DNA of 64,000 nt from Holacanthus passer (Eukaryota > Chordata > Actinopteri > Pomacanthidae): assembly GCA_025331565.1 (NCBI GenBank), contig JAFREQ010000011.1, positions 11,180,001-11,244,000 of the forward strand, read 5' to 3'. The notes below the pieces were generated by a model that was not told where the DNA came from, searched no databases, and was given only the letters and a program-made list of their open reading frames with translations. The position numbers and the translations under genes were made by a program. The first letter of the stretch is position 1. The number at the start of each line of letters is the position of its first letter. Shown one piece after another: positions 1 through 11,620 of this stretch.

Positions 1-580
1 ATTAATTGATTTAGTTCAAGATGTTGCTGCTATAACTGCTGATAAAACAGTTCTCCAATACCGTCATCAAAACACCAAATGAGGGAATATCTTGTAGGAG
101 AACGGTGTTCAGTTCATCCCTTCATTAGAGTTCAAGAGACCCGGACAATCTCTGCCAAGGCCTGTTGTGACCTGACACATTACTTTCATGTTGTTTTTTC
201 TTTAATATATCACCCGTCTGTAGACTATGTGAACAGACAACACGCCCATGTGGGTTTGGTGATATACAGTAAATAAACCTATAGATGGCCTGACACAATC
301 CCTGACAAAACATGCCTGACACCACTGAGAAGTTATATAATCTCAGGTCCTGTCTATAGGATAACAGACAGAAGATCAGCAAATATACTGCCTCATCTTT
401 GTATGTTTACTGTATACTCTATATTTTCACGCACAAGGTTATTGAATTTCAGCTGATGTTCGTTAGGCCTGTAGGGACAAAGCTCAAGAGGCAGCGCCAG
501 CCGGGGTTACTGCAGTTATAGAGGTACAAGTGTGATATGTCCTGATATGAAAATGGGGCAACAGTTGTAAGGACAAAGTC

Positions 581-604
581 GTGTGTGTGTGTGTGTGTGT
601 GTGT
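581..604. repeat. (GT)12 microsatellite
   Basis: Uninterrupted GT dinucleotide run, continuing briefly into an imperfect GTTTG tail. It is a simple sequence repeat with no gene context. Confidence 0.95.
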
Positions 605-1216
605 TTGTTCAGGTTTATTATATCATAAATTCTCCCTCTGATCAACTGTCATTTTATTCCTCCTGGTGGCTGAGTGCTATTATCTGATCAATCTGTCGAC
701 CTGGGTTCAAGGAAGAGTTGCGTAAGAGGCTGTGACATCGTAGTCTTTCAACATATGGCATGTTGTGTGTGGTCCATGTAGGTACACCACAGCACAGTTG
801 GCATAACCCATAATTTCTTCTATGGTTGCATTTACACTGTCTCAAACAGGCTTTAGTTTGGTTAGTATGGTCGGCCTCCAGGTCACCACAGAGCCTCCAA
901 CGTGGTTGTTGGGTGGTTAGCTGTCTGCTTTTGATCTGGGCCAAACTCTCTCCATACTCGTGTGCTAGTGGTAGTACACTGTGTTAAAAACATTTTGTAC
1001 CATTCTTCGTCTGACATTTCAATATTCAACTCTAATTTGTTTTTATGCTTCTACTCTTTTCCCTTAAGGCTGAGATGACACGAGATCTGCCCTGCTGCTA
1101 TGCATTCACAGTAATTTTAATTTCACCAGTTATATCCATTTTGGGATCAGTCATCTCTTTCATAAAATAGCCCTGTGAGTGTGGAAATATTGGTTTTCCG
1201 GACCACATTTCACATT

Positions 1217-1560
1217 TATAAACCCAGTTACAAAAACGTTGGGACAAACAACAAAAATAAAACAACGTGATTATTTGCTCATCCTCTTGACATATACTCA
1301 ATTGAAAACAGTACAAAGATTATAATGTTTAATGCTTGACCTCATCAACTTCACTGACTTTTCTAAATATCTGCTTATTCTGAATTTGATGGCAACAACA
1401 TTTTGTCAAACAAGTTGGAGCAACAGAAGACTGTGAAAGTTGTGGAATGATTGGATTGTTTGGATCAGTCCACAGGTAAACAGGTTAAATGGTAACAGGT
1501 GATAGTATCATGATTGGGTATGAAAGAGGCATGTCTCATGTCTCAACGTCTCTGGAATCT
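1217..1560 (+). mobile_element. Degraded Tc1/mariner DNA transposon, 5' part
   Basis: The stretch starts with the end typical of a very common fish Tc1-like element (TATAAACCC followed by GTTGGGACA) and follows that element's 5' non-coding region. Recognisable pieces are an AATTGAAAA/ACAAAGA segment, GAATTTGATGGCAACAAC, an AACAGAAGACTG..AAAGTTGTGGAATG block, and the CAGGTAAACAGGTTAA..AACAGGTGA..TCATGATTGGGTAT box that precedes the transposase start. The transposase itself is gone apart from a possible short stub (CTCTGGAATCTGG). This is recognition from memory of the repeat family; no search was run. It is an old, truncated and non-functional copy. Confidence 0.7.
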
Positions 1561-4500
1561 GGGTTGTAGTTCTTGAAAGCTCATACACTTCCAAGCTCAT
1601 ACACCCCTGGCCAAAAATTTCAAAGGGGGCTTGTGAACCTCCTGTTTAGCCTCCTACAGTGTGCCTTTTTTCCAGGGTGTTATTTTAAGAAATACGTACA
1701 TTCCTGTTTGAGCACAGCCTGCCCTGCTGAACAGATATACTGACTGAATCAAAATATTAGTTCGAGAGATTGGCCCTGAAAGAACGCATGCATGTACTCT
1801 GTTTGACAAGTAGACTCAGACACTCAGTCATGTTTTTTTTTAAAATACATACATTATAATATCCCTTTAACAGTGTAAGTAGTAGTTGTCATTCCAGGGA
1901 TGTATTTATTTAATAATTTGCAAAAATCACCATTTATAAATTTGGGCCCGTGCCCCTCCAACATCCTCTGCCCGTCCCTGCACCTCCTGCTGCCTTTGTG
2001 CTCCTGTCTGGGTTATTTTTGGCTCACACACACCTCTCTGTTGTTGCTGCAGGGAGGGTAAGAGCGTATGTGCTCTACTGCAGATTTTCACATCCTATTT
2101 CACTGGTTGGTTTCACAGAGAAACGACTTCTCTTCTGCTGCACAAGACCACGTCTGTTTAAAGCCATCAGGCAGAGAAGCTCAGGTAGCCAGAATGACAA
2201 TCAAACAATTAGATAAGAATTTCAGAAACCTTTGAACTGTGACTGCTGTCATACCATGTGCTCAGACAGTGCCGTGTATGCACTGCAGGGACCTGCTCGC
2301 AGCATACACAAACACCTGCGTGTGTACTTTCACGTAAGAACTGTGCATTCACGCGTTATCGTCAGACTAAGATTTATCACACTGGCTCTTACATAATAAC
2401 TCACACTTTGCTGTGTGCTATTGAGGTCAATCAGGCTTTGCTAGGTCTCTTAGTACATTGCAAAACCACCATGTTGATCCAATAACATTCACTCTCATCA
2501 CACTTACAGTAAACCTGAGTGCAATGTTGTGCTAAATGGTGTTTTCTTACAAGATTTTGAAATCAAGCAAACCTCCTAATCCAGTGTAAACAAAAAGATG
2601 CTTCTCAGGCCGATTTTCATTTTACTCCACAGCATGACATCATCTTAAATGAGTTCCCCGCCAGGTGTCACTGATTCAGATTATGTTAATATTTTTGTAT
2701 GAGCAATGAGACCCAGCTGTCTTTGCATTTTGTGGTGCAGAACTGCTAAAAATACTGGTGCTGTTGCCATAGTAATGTGACCTGTTAAAACAGTTCAGTC
2801 ACAAAGGCAATTGTCTGTGTCCCAATCTAACACACCTACATACATACAATACAGACACAACACAAACAATCAAGTCCTCTCATCCAAAATGGAGCCAATG
2901 AAGTGAAGAAATGTGGAAAGAGCAGTCTTTCATAAATCAAACATATATTTGCGCTTCATCATTAAAACCATGTGAACAATCTTGAGTCTGTACCGTACTG
3001 AAGCAAAACAGATTCATCTAAATCTGTTTTGCTGCAGGGAGCAGATGAGCAGGGGGTGTTTGGTTATTTTTAGATCCGAAAAGAGGAAATGATAATCCCT
3101 CTCATCTCGTGCCCCACGCTATCATCTCTCTCTAAACTGCCCGTCTCTCCCTTCGCTTTCCTTTGATCATGATCACTGCATCAAGCTGCACCAAACCCCA
3201 AACAGACCGACAGATAAGAGATAAAGCTTGGCAAGTATCAAAAGAAAGTCTTGTTGTTGAGAAAACTGTGCAGCCACTGGAATTGCTTTGAACGCTCAAA
3301 CTCAAAAACCAAACATTCAGTTCATGCCATGGTGTTTGGTGATGCAAGCTTGTTTGTTTACATGCAAGAATAATTTCGTAGTTGAATGCTGCATCAATAT
3401 GTAGGCCATCTGAAGACTCTGAGTCAGTCTGTCCCAACCAGTTGTAAATGAACTATGAATTTGAAGATGATGTGGCAGACAAGTGCTGCATGATGCCCTT
3501 GAGGGCCTGCAGTTTGTTTACTGGGCGTCATTGGTGAGACCAGTGAGTCTTGTATGTTAATGAGGATGAAATAGGTGTCACTGCACACACGCAAACAAAA
3601 GAACGATTACAAAACCTAGTATCATATTTCATTGCGTTGTAAAGCAATTTTTGTATATTCTTTAACAGCCTAACTCACGTCTGAGTGTTACGCTACCTAT
3701 TTCACGTGTCATGGCTGTCGCTCTGGGTTGAAAGCAGCAGCAGAATGTGCATCACCTAGCCTCAATAATGCACTCTCCTGTTGCCACATAACCCCGCCCT
3801 TCATGACAAACAGGTGTGCCAAGGTGCAGGCGAGTGACGCATCATTCTAGGCATACTTTCCACACAGCCAGTGTTTCCATGGACCTGCCCTCCTTAGCTC
3901 AGTGTGTTTGCCGGTACTGGAAAGCCGATTAGGCTGACTACAAAGCCCTTGGTTTGACAGGCAACAACTTTCACTATTGAGTTCAGGGCGCGTACAGTGT
4001 GTTGAACAAATAAAGGTCATCTGAGGTTGCTGCGTTAGGAGTTGTTGGTGCATGTTGCTGCTGGCTAACACCTTGTAATGCTTCCTGCTTAGCATTTAAA
4101 GCTCTAATGGAGGTTTTTCGTCTTTTGTTTGAAGTGTATAATCTGAGCCCCGGTGCAGATCAGTCACCGATGTCGCAGTTGAAGGGCAGCCAAGCCAAAA
4201 ACCTCCACTAAACTGCTTAATAATGAACTCTGTAACTATGATGACGCATGAAAAGCGAGGGGTGCAATCTTTGTATTTACACTGTCTCAAGCATATTTGT
4301 GAAAACAAAGAAAATGAGGAAAGCCGGTTCCCCTGGCAGAGACCTTCCTGTGGATCTATTTTGTTTAAATTATATAATTTAGGGACAAAAGAAGTAAATT
4401 GCATCAGGTCCTGATGTTTTGGATAATAATCACATTATAACTCCTTGTTACTGCATAGAAACACACATCACAGCAAACGATCCTTCGTTCTGGCATCATC

Positions 4501-4684
4501 TCAGGAACAGTTTCACATCAGTTGTTTGAGGAATATTCAACCACACCTGTGTCAGATGTCACTGATGGAAGACTTAAGATTACCTCCATCAACCTCACAC
4601 ATCACCACATCACATTTCTCAGCTCTGAGCAGAAATATGTCTCTAGAAACTGAGTTAGAATCTTTTGTATTTGAATTAGAATAG

Positions 4685-4799
4685 CTCAACTTGAATAATT
4701 ACATTAAAAACAGAATTTGAATCACATAATTTGAATTTGTATTGTTTCACTTGAAGAATTTCATTGAAAAACTGAATCTGAATGACATAATCCAAATAC
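4685..4799. repeat. Two-copy tandem repeat, 60-bp period
   Basis: The motif CACTTGAA.AATT.CATT.AAAAAC followed by GAAT.TGAAT.ACATAAT occurs twice, exactly 60 bases apart. The copies start at about 4685 and 4745 and differ at scattered positions. The unit is AT-rich and built from shorter TTTGAAT-like words. No open reading frame runs through it convincingly. Confidence 0.6.
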
Positions 4800-5663
4800 T
4801 ACTTTGGAACTGATTTTCAACAAACTGCCCACACACAGCCAAAGACCACAGAGTGGTTTTGTGGGTTTTGTCTGTCTCTTCGTTTTAGTGTTAGAGCTCT
4901 TAGCAACTAAACTGAACTGCAAAAAAATCCTAATCTTCAGAATTCATCTCATGGTAGAGAAAAACACATTTTATGATCTGATCTGACTCAAAAGCAATTG
5001 TTTGTATAGTGAGCTTTCTTCTGCCAGCATTAGGGTGATCTGAAGATGATTCACAGGTGGCTGAATATGAGCTGATCTGTTCTAATTTAGCGTTACTCAA
5101 ATTAAATTACATCACTACAACTTAATCAGCGGTCAGCTTGTTTTGAAATCAGATGCTTGGAAGATGGTTTCTATTTATCTAACTGAATTAAAATGACTTC
5201 ATGGTAGATTTGAGGCAAAATGTCTCCATACACTCTTGGGTTCATGTTGTTAAGACATGCAAAGTGACCACTGGAACATGTTTTGCCTTCAAAGACAAAT
5301 TAAAATTTAATTCAATTTAAATTGAAACATTGAATTCATTCTTTGCTGACCGAATAGGTTCTGCATTCCTCTGTAAGAAAGAGACACATCACTCAATACG
5401 GTAGAATAGAAAGTGCTAGTTGTAGCTGTACTGTGTAAAGTGAAGGATGACAAGGTCATGGTAAAATGTCATCATTTTTTTATGCTATTTAACACAAAGG
5501 ATGACTCCTGTTCTCAACAGCATTGCTGTCTTTTGTTAACACTCCCAGATATGGTGTTAGCATCCTGCTCGCATTTCATTTCTCTTTCCCCACTTCACCA
5601 CTTCCTGCATATTATTCAGAGAGACTATAGAATGTAAATGAACACAAGATAGACGGGAGCTTT

Positions 5664-6795
5664 TACCACAAATGAATGCCTTTATTTTCCAAGACACTGT
5701 TAACACACAGGTATACAAGAGAGGTATCAGCTCTTGACAATAATAAAATAAATCAAAGTCGGTATCAGAACAGAACATTTAGAGTGGTAATATGGAATGT
5801 AGCCGTTTCCATTTTGTAAGTTTTTAAACGATCCTTTCAAATAAATAGTCTCTATATAGTCTTTATAGCTAGTGTTTTAATCAATATATTCTCTTTGTTT
5901 AGTCAAAGTTTCAGGAATGAAGAGGAGAAAATCAGACAAAAACAAAGACAGTGACAAAACAAGGATATTATCCCCTTAGCAAAAAGTCTTTTGTTTATAG
6001 GCAAAAAGGTACAGGGGAGAACAATTGTTGAAAAAAAGGCAAATCCCTTCTTCTAGACCTAAATAATCTTGTTCTTCCACCAAAAAGTGTAAATCCGAGT
6101 GCCTGGTGGACTCACAAACCATGTTTGTTAGGAGGGTCTTAAGAGACACCAATAGAAACACAAAATGTCCTTCTCAGAAGCTTAATTTGTCAATTGCTAC
6201 AAAGCCGATGACCTAGCCAGCCAAGGTCAGCTTGTACAGTCAACGTCCCCACTAATAATGTGCTGTGCTGTTGGGGACCGGCAGTCCAAAATTCCCCCCC
6301 GCAAAAAAAACTTATGTCATATCACAGGTAAAGCACCACGTCAGGCTCCTACAACTACACTTGAGCTTCAATTATCTCTGCTTCGTTCTTTCTCTCTCAG
6401 AGAGAACTTAACAATAAAGAAACTGTACCAGAAGGAGGAGAGGGGGAGAAGGGTCCCACGATGCTACAGGAGTCCCTGTGTTTGCTGAGAGACCACCGTC
6501 TCATGCAACCACCAACCACCAACTACCATGTATAACAAAGAAAAGGAGCAGTCTCAGAAAGAGAAAAGTGCAAGTAAGGGCACAGGCAGCCCTGTCCTCT
6601 GGCAGGTAAGGGAGAGTGCAGGAACGACCACACAGACTCTCCCCCTGACCCCGGGATGTCTGAGGTTCCCTCCAAGCAGAGGAGGGTCAGACCCCCATGT
6701 AGGCATAAGGACGATGCACCTTAGAGCAGCAGGGTTTCAGCTCAATGAGCTCTTCCCATGCTTAAAATTTAGACCGTATTGGCTCCAGTGCAGCC
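5664..6795 (-). other. ip6k2: Probable 3'UTR of the IP6K2-type gene
   Basis: This is the untranslated stretch between the TGA stop (6796-6798) and the candidate AATAAA signal. Open frames in it are short and unlike any known protein. The extent is inferred only from the polyA signal; no splice sites are evident inside. Confidence 0.45.
5681..5686 (-). terminator. Probable polyA signal of the IP6K2-type gene
   Basis: TTTATT on the plus strand reads AATAAA on the minus strand. A G/T-rich stretch (TTTGTGGT on the minus strand) follows within 30 bases, as expected downstream of a cleavage site. It lies about 1.1 kb past the stop codon, a reasonable 3'UTR length. Choosing this signal over weaker ATTAAA-like variants further upstream is an inference. 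Confidence 0.5.
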
Positions 6796-7413
6796 TCAGT
6801 CAGTACTGTGATCCTCTAGCTGGGAGATGATGGTGATCAGGTTCTGGAGGCCGAAGATGAAACCACTGTCCTGGCCTTCGTGCACCACGCTGTCTTCTCC
6901 ATAGTGCCGACAGGTGGTGTGAGCAAAGTCAATCATGCGCACGTCCACCACGGGGCTGCTGGCCTCTCCTGTGCTGTGGGAGGAGCGACTGCTGCCACTG
7001 TTGCTGCTCCCTCCGGCCACACTACCACTGCCACCGGCTGATGAGGAACGAGGGAAACCAAAGGCCCCTTCCTCTTCCTCCTCGTCATCTTCCTCCTCCT
7101 CTTCCTCTTCATCGGATGGCTCATCCTCATCACCTTCTTCCCCACCACGGTGTCTGGGTCTGCTGGGAGTCCTGGGAGGGTCTCCATCGTAGATGATGAG
7201 CAGGGAGCTGGAGTAGAAGCGGTAGGACTCGCAGGCCTCCAGGGCAGCTTGCATTTCCCGGAGTCTGCGCAGCACTGGGGACAACAGCTCTCGACGCAGG
7301 CGACGCCCGTTGTGGAAAAACTGGTAGAGAGCCTCCTTGAAGCCAGCAAGCGTCAGCTTACGGCCGTGGTACTTATTCATGAACATCAGCTGGCCAGAGT
7401 CCGACTGGTACAC
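6796..7413 (-). CDS. ip6k2: ip6k2 coding exon 5 (C-terminal)
   Basis: Encodes residues 263-467: SGQLMFMNKYHGRKL, the SSLLxxYDG motif, a long acidic run (about 352-378, mostly Glu/Asp), a Ser/Gly-rich run to about 415, and the conserved end with VDVRMIDFAHTTC and GFIFGLQNLI. The acidic run is coded by GAG/GAA/GAT repeats, so its length probably varies by replication slippage. The stop is TGA at 6798-6796. Confidence 0.95.
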   Translation of the reverse strand: MYQSDSGQLMFMNKYHGRKLTLAGFKEALYQFFHNGRRLRRELLSPVLRRLREMQAALEACESYRFYSSSLLIIYDGDPPRTPSRPRHRGGEEGDEDEPSDEEEEEEEDDEEEEEGAFGFPRSSSAGGSGSVAGGSSNSGSSRSSHSTGEASSPVVDVRMIDFAHTTCRHYGEDSVVHEGQDSGFIFGLQNLITIISQLEDHSTD

Positions 7414-10400
7414 CTGCAGGTCACATAGAAACATGAGCACTACAGCTCCATGTGTAACCAATACATAGGAGCAATAATGCAGAGGAGGTGTGTTGCATCT
7501 CTACTGTACCTGCATGCCACAAAGTCGCACTCCAATGGAGGCAGATGTGCTCTGTTGACACTTGCGAATCTGATTGGCTTTCTTCTCCTCCGATGCATCA
7601 TCCCCATGTTGGCGAGTTCCCATCTTCAAGTCTAAGACACATGGTACTGTGTAGCGCCATGTGAGGTTCTCCAAAAGGATAAACTCTGTGAAAGGTGGTC
7701 AAGGATCACACAGCAACAAAAGACCTATAAGCTAACACATAGTGTATACATGCTTATATTAACATTAAAGACCCGTCCCTCTTCACTGCTGTTTTTTCAT
7801 GAAAAGATACTGTATTGGTTGCGGTGCTTTGCATTCTCCTTCATCCTCTGCAGGTGCTGCTGGTGACATTTGAGACTCCAGGGATTGTGTTTGATCTGTG
7901 GCACCACGTTGCCCTTCTCCAGGCTGAAGTAGAGAACCTCCGCCTGCTGCTGCTGCATCTCATCACGATTATAACTGCAAAGGTGATGACACAGAAAAAA
8001 ATGTCAGCTTTGTTGTTGTAGAACATATTCATGAAGTGTCTTGTTGTTTATGAAAACACCAAGGTGTCATGGCAAGCATCCTCACCTCATGATCTTGTCT
8101 TCTTTGCGGCTGTGCCGAGCTCTGTCTTTGCTGTAGTTGTCATTTTCCAGGTGTAACGGGGACTGCTTCTTGTTGCTCCACTTCAGCATCTTGCTCTTGG
8201 GCTCACAGTCTGATGAGGGATCTTTGTTTTCAAGGTCCCCCGATTCGCTGTGGAGGGGGTAGGCGATGAGGCACAGGTTCCCTTCCTCATCCTCTTCGAA
8301 ACTGACTGACACTACACCTGAGGGAAGAAGCACCAGAGAGTGGTTATGAGTACTATTATGGAAATAATAAAAGTAATTATTGTCATATTAGGCAATCATT
8401 TATCCAATAACCTAGAACATGCCTTACCAAATATATTTATTCACATTTAAAAAACACCACAAAAGTTATTGACACATCCATACAGCCATTTGCACAAACA
8501 CACACATTAACATGTTATATGCAGGTTGATGCTATAGATGTGACCGATAGATGGAAGATGAGAGCAGAACATGCAAAACACAGTCTTTTATATCAAGAAC
8601 AACATATGTCAGAGCACAAACAGTGTATTGAAGAAACAAGAGACAAAATACCACGCAAGGCCGGAAGGTGTCAAACTGAGCAGGACATTTATTAAGCAAT
8701 TGCTAGAAACACTGGTGAAACACACAAAATAACTCATAATTACAGTTTCAAGCAGTCCACAGTGACATGAGAAAATGAAGTACAGTTCTGTTTTCCACAT
8801 ACATAAAAACATACACCCCACAACAGCTAAACAAGTTACAGAGAAGGATTGCATAATCACATTACAGATAATCAGGGCTATAACATGATTCACTGACAGT
8901 CTGTCTGTCTGCACAGCTCATAACACAGGCCTTAAAAGAGACAAGAACAGAACCAACATTTGAAGATGTTTTATGCAGAAGACATCGATCCCAGCGTTAC
9001 CAGAGAGGGGCCTAGGGGCTTAACGGCCATAGAAACACAATGTACTTTAATGCCAATGCTAATCTATGATATGACCCACGCCAGGAGACCCCCCCCCCAG
9101 CCCCTACCAAAAGTCCCTAAAAGGGCCTCTGTGTCTCATGTCTCTGTGCAGGGTGGGGGAAGTGTCGCACTGAGAATAAACATCACAGCTGCAGAGGCTG
9201 ATTCAGATAAACCACAGACAGGAAGGAGGGATGTGGTCCAAGCTGATCGAGAGAGAAAGTCGCAGAAATACGGATGCAGCATCCGAGCTGATACACAATC
9301 CACTTTGCATCCAACAACTCGACTGGTGGTAGTTGACATATTAGAAAACAGCCACTGAACAACAGAATAAATAATTTACTCTGAGAGCAACCTGACCAAA
9401 CAGAGCCAGTGCTCCAAAAAATAAATTGTAGTGTCTTTGCATGATAAACGGCAGGCCTGAGGACCCAGCATCCACGTTTCTTCCGCAGCCTGAGGCCTGG
9501 CTGATGTCATGTGCACTGACATCACCATCCTGCAGGAAGCCCTGCCTCAGAAGTCTGTCCTTATGAACGCTGCTGTCCGCTCACACCTGCACTGTCATCA
9601 CACCAACTCAGTGAGTGTGGGACTTGTGAGTCACTGAGTGTCTTCACAAGAGGGGCTCATAAAGTTGTGAAAAGGGTGCATCAATTAAGAGTTTTACAGC
9701 CCAATAAAACGTAAACTGAACATCATATATTAGCAGGGCTTTGGCAGAGTTGCTGATCATTATCAATATCTATTATTTTAGTAGGTTCTGGTTGTCCAGT
9801 CCTTCTTCCATATTTTAATCTACATCTACACCTATATGATAGCTCTACTATGGATTCAGTGCATGAGTATGGATTTCTTCTTCTGATTACAGGCCACTGT
9901 AAGGTCTCCCCCGTTAGATATTGTTGAAAATCCATCTCTATGTAAAGTTAATGTGTGATCTATGCTCTGTGAAAAGCACAGTCACAGCTCTTGCTCTTAC
10001 TACTGTGTGGAATGCAAGAGACAGAAAAACATCAGTGTTGAGGAGGATTTAAAAGGCCCACGACTTCCTCCACCATCTTATCTCCAAATCCCACTCCTCA
10101 TGTGGGTCTTTTTATAGTCCTACACCGCATTACTGGGGAGTCAGATACCATGCCTGCGTCTTACCTCCGTCATATGGTCGCCTAAAGAGGCCTGTATCAG
10201 TATGTACCAGGTTTATCTGTGTCTGTGAGTGAAACCATGAGAGACTGTGAACCTGGACGCAACCAAGAAACACGATAGTCCAATTAAAAGCGTGCGTGGG
10301 CGAAAATGTGCATTTGATTCTGTGATGCACCTGAAACCAGATCTGGAAACCTGCTCAACGGACTTGTGAATTACTCCCCTGATCTGTCCCATTTATTTCT

Positions 10401-11091
10401 GATCCCTGTGGAGCTCTCGAATGTTGAAACTGCAGCCCTCTTGAAAGACAGACAAGCCACTTGAAAGACCTCTGGTGACTCACCCTCCTGGCAGGTAGAC
10501 AGCTTGGATGCTACCTGAAACCTCCCCCCTTGAACCCCTGTGATGCCTGCCAAAGGCTCCAATAGGGTGACTGTACTTAAGTCACATTATGTGCAAACAG
10601 GAATGCATCTATGTATAGATATGAAAATACATCCTGTACTGTGCTGTTGTGTGCACCATGTTCTTTGGCCTTGCACCAATCCCTTACAGCCACACTGAAC
10701 CAAAGCAAAATAACATCCTCATGATCTGAGCAGATGCACATTTATGCAATGCAATGTTAAATGCAGCAAATGAAGGATTACATACTGCATGATGTTCACA
10801 AGGAAGAGGAAAAAAGACAAAAGCACCAAAACATCATTGCACATGCGCAGTTTTGTCAGACATCCTGCACACCTTACCTTTATACTGAGGGGTGAACTTC
10901 CTCATCTCTGCAGGGAGGCTCTTGTAGAACTGGTGCTCCCGGGGGATGAGGGGCTTGCAGATGGTTTGCTCCCCGAATCGCAGCACGCAGGAGTGACCTC
11001 CCACCTGGTGCACGAAGGGCTCAAGCATCACCCCTTTCCCGGGATAAGGAGTCCCGTCCGCCTGCATGAGGGCTTCCAGAGCGGGACTCAT
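6796..11091 (-). CDS. ip6k2: Inositol hexakisphosphate kinase, IP6K2 type (five coding exons)
   Basis: Intracellular kinase that adds a phosphate to InsP6 to make the pyrophosphate 5-InsP7 (known for the family). The coding exons 11091-10878, 8317-8086, 7974-7811, 7685-7510 and 7413-6796 all have GT-AG boundaries and join in frame to 467 codons plus TGA. Family signatures: LEPFVHQVGGHS (residues 23-34), CEPKSK near 108, NPWSLKCHQ, the catalytic P-x3-D-x-K-x-G motif (P218, D222, K224, G226), SSLLxxYDG (331-339) and VDVRMIDFAH (418-427, metal-binding D424). The FTPQYKG-VVSV junction and the SDCEPKSK region match IP6K2 rather than IP6K1 or IP6K3. The start is the first ATG in frame; it gives MSPA as in mammalian IP6K2 and has A at -3. 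Human IP6K2 is 426 residues. The extra length is mostly an acidic and Ser/Gly-rich insert (about 352-415). Whether this is the a or b teleost copy cannot be decided here. Confidence 0.95.
7510..7685 (-). CDS. ip6k2: ip6k2 coding exon 4 (catalytic motif)
   Basis: Encodes residues 204-262 and carries the inositol-polyphosphate-kinase signature PCVLDLKMG, followed by TRQHGDDASEEKKANQIRKC and a VRLCGMQ ending. The exon ends at CAG|GTACAG, and the next exon begins VYQ after CTGCAG. All residues expected for catalysis in this segment are present. Confidence 0.95.
7811..7974 (-). CDS. ip6k2: ip6k2 coding exon 3
   Basis: Encodes residues 150-203 with VLYFSLEKGN, HNPWSLKCHQ and QRMKENAKHRNQY, all strongly conserved in IP6K2. 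The acceptor is TTTGCAG; the donor A|GTATCT is weaker than consensus. Introns on either side are 111 and 125 bp, the short size typical of compact fish genes. Confidence 0.93.
8086..8317 (-). CDS. ip6k2: ip6k2 coding exon 2
   Basis: Encodes residues 72-149 in part: VVSVSFEEDEEGN, LCLIAYPL, then SDCEPKSKMLKW, the IP6K2-type block. The acceptor is CTTCTTCCCTCAG and the donor is AG|GTGAGG. Split codons at both ends rejoin correctly with exons 1 and 3. The lysine/serine-rich end (about 115-148) is the least conserved part. Confidence 0.93.
8318..10877 (-). other. First coding-region intron of ip6k2
   Basis: Bounded by GTAAGG (donor, at 10877) and CTTCTTCCCTCAG (acceptor, ending 8318). Nothing in the intron looks like a conserved alternative exon. 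Open frames of 60-130 codons here lack family resemblance and splice support. A C-run (CCCCCCCC) lies near 9090. Confidence 0.75.
10878..11091 (-). CDS. ip6k2: ip6k2 coding exon 1
   Basis: Encodes residues 1-71 plus the first base of Gly72, including the LEPFVHQVGGHS and CKPLIPREHQFY segments conserved across IP6 kinases. The 5' splice site reads AAAG|GTAAGG, close to consensus. The first intron (8318-10877, 2560 bp) is the only long one in the coding part. Confidence 0.93.
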
Positions 11092-11104
11092 CCTCACTCC
11101 GCAT
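11021..11104 (-). promoter_or_regulatory. Upstream ORF overlapping the ip6k2 start codon
   Basis: An ATG 13 bases before the kinase ATG opens a different frame of 27 codons, running through the main start and ending at TGA (11021). Its context is weak (C at -3), while the main ATG has A at -3, so leaky scanning would be needed. If the transcript starts upstream of 11104, this ORF could lower kinase translation. The transcript start is not visible from sequence. Confidence 0.4.
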
Positions 11105-11620
11105 CGGACAGCTGAGCTGGGGGGACCCACGTCGGTCGGGAGGCGAGAAGCTCGGCCGCTCGGTTGGCTCCCTATCCTCGTCCTGGTTCTTGCCGCACGG
11201 GGGCGCTAGTGATCGCTCGCTCAAGAAAAACAAAGGGCTTGACAGGAAGGACGAAGCAGCGGCTAAATCCCTTATTTCCCTTCTTTTCCTTATCGGAGGA
11301 CCAATTATAAAACTCCTCCGTTTGGCTTGATAACCTCTGTGTTTGTACGTGTAACAAAAAGCGACGTACGCAGCCGTGAAGCTGCTTTAAAACGTCTTCG
11401 AACAGCGTCCGTCTCCTCCGTCCTTCACGTCCGGTTGTTACCGAAACTGACGACGAAACCGCTCCGACTGCGAGAAAAGCAGGCGACAAGTCCCGCCCCC
11501 TCACCACGGACAGCCAATCGGAGAGCCGCTGCTGTCGCTGGGAGGAGACTCGGCAGCTCGGAGAGGATCAAGCAAACAAAGAGGAAGAGGAGAAAACAGG
11601 GGGGGAGGGGAGAGCAGGAA
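11040..11620 (-). promoter_or_regulatory. CpG-rich promoter region and 5' end of ip6k2
   Basis: CpG dinucleotides are dense here (for example CGTCGGTCGGGAGGCG and CTCGGCCGCTCGG) and sparse on both sides, the usual mark of a broadly expressed vertebrate promoter. The first coding exon overlaps its left part. No TATA box is obvious. The AGGAGG/GGGGAGGGG purine tract at 11580-11620 closes the island. A divergent plus-strand gene could share it, but I see no supported exon on that side. Confidence 0.6.

Larger units (their letters stand above)
1..5660. other. Gene-free flank downstream of the IP6K2-type gene
   Basis: I see no coding exon supported by both a family match and splice sites in this stretch. 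It holds a GT microsatellite, a decayed Tc1/mariner copy and a short tandem repeat, listed separately. The remaining short open frames are in AT-rich or repeat-derived DNA, often start at non-ATG codons, and resemble no family I know. The last few hundred bases lie just past the 3' end of the minus-strand kinase gene. Confidence 0.6.

Noticed and set aside
654..944. Possible tRNA-derived SINE (GGGTTCAAGG resembles a B box; TGGCTGAGTG resembles an A box)
   Set aside because: The two boxes do not fit a foldable tRNA-like head, and no tail or flanking duplication was seen. Left as possible repeat-derived DNA only.
6935..7192. Plus-strand open frame with a long serine run, antisense to ip6k2
   Set aside because: It is the reverse reading of the Glu/Asp-coding repeat in kinase exon 5. 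The minus-strand exon has family motifs and splice sites; this frame has neither.
11092..11130. N-terminal extension of ip6k2 starting at 11130
   Set aside because: The codon there is GTG. The ATG at 11091 gives the expected MSPA start and has A at -3.
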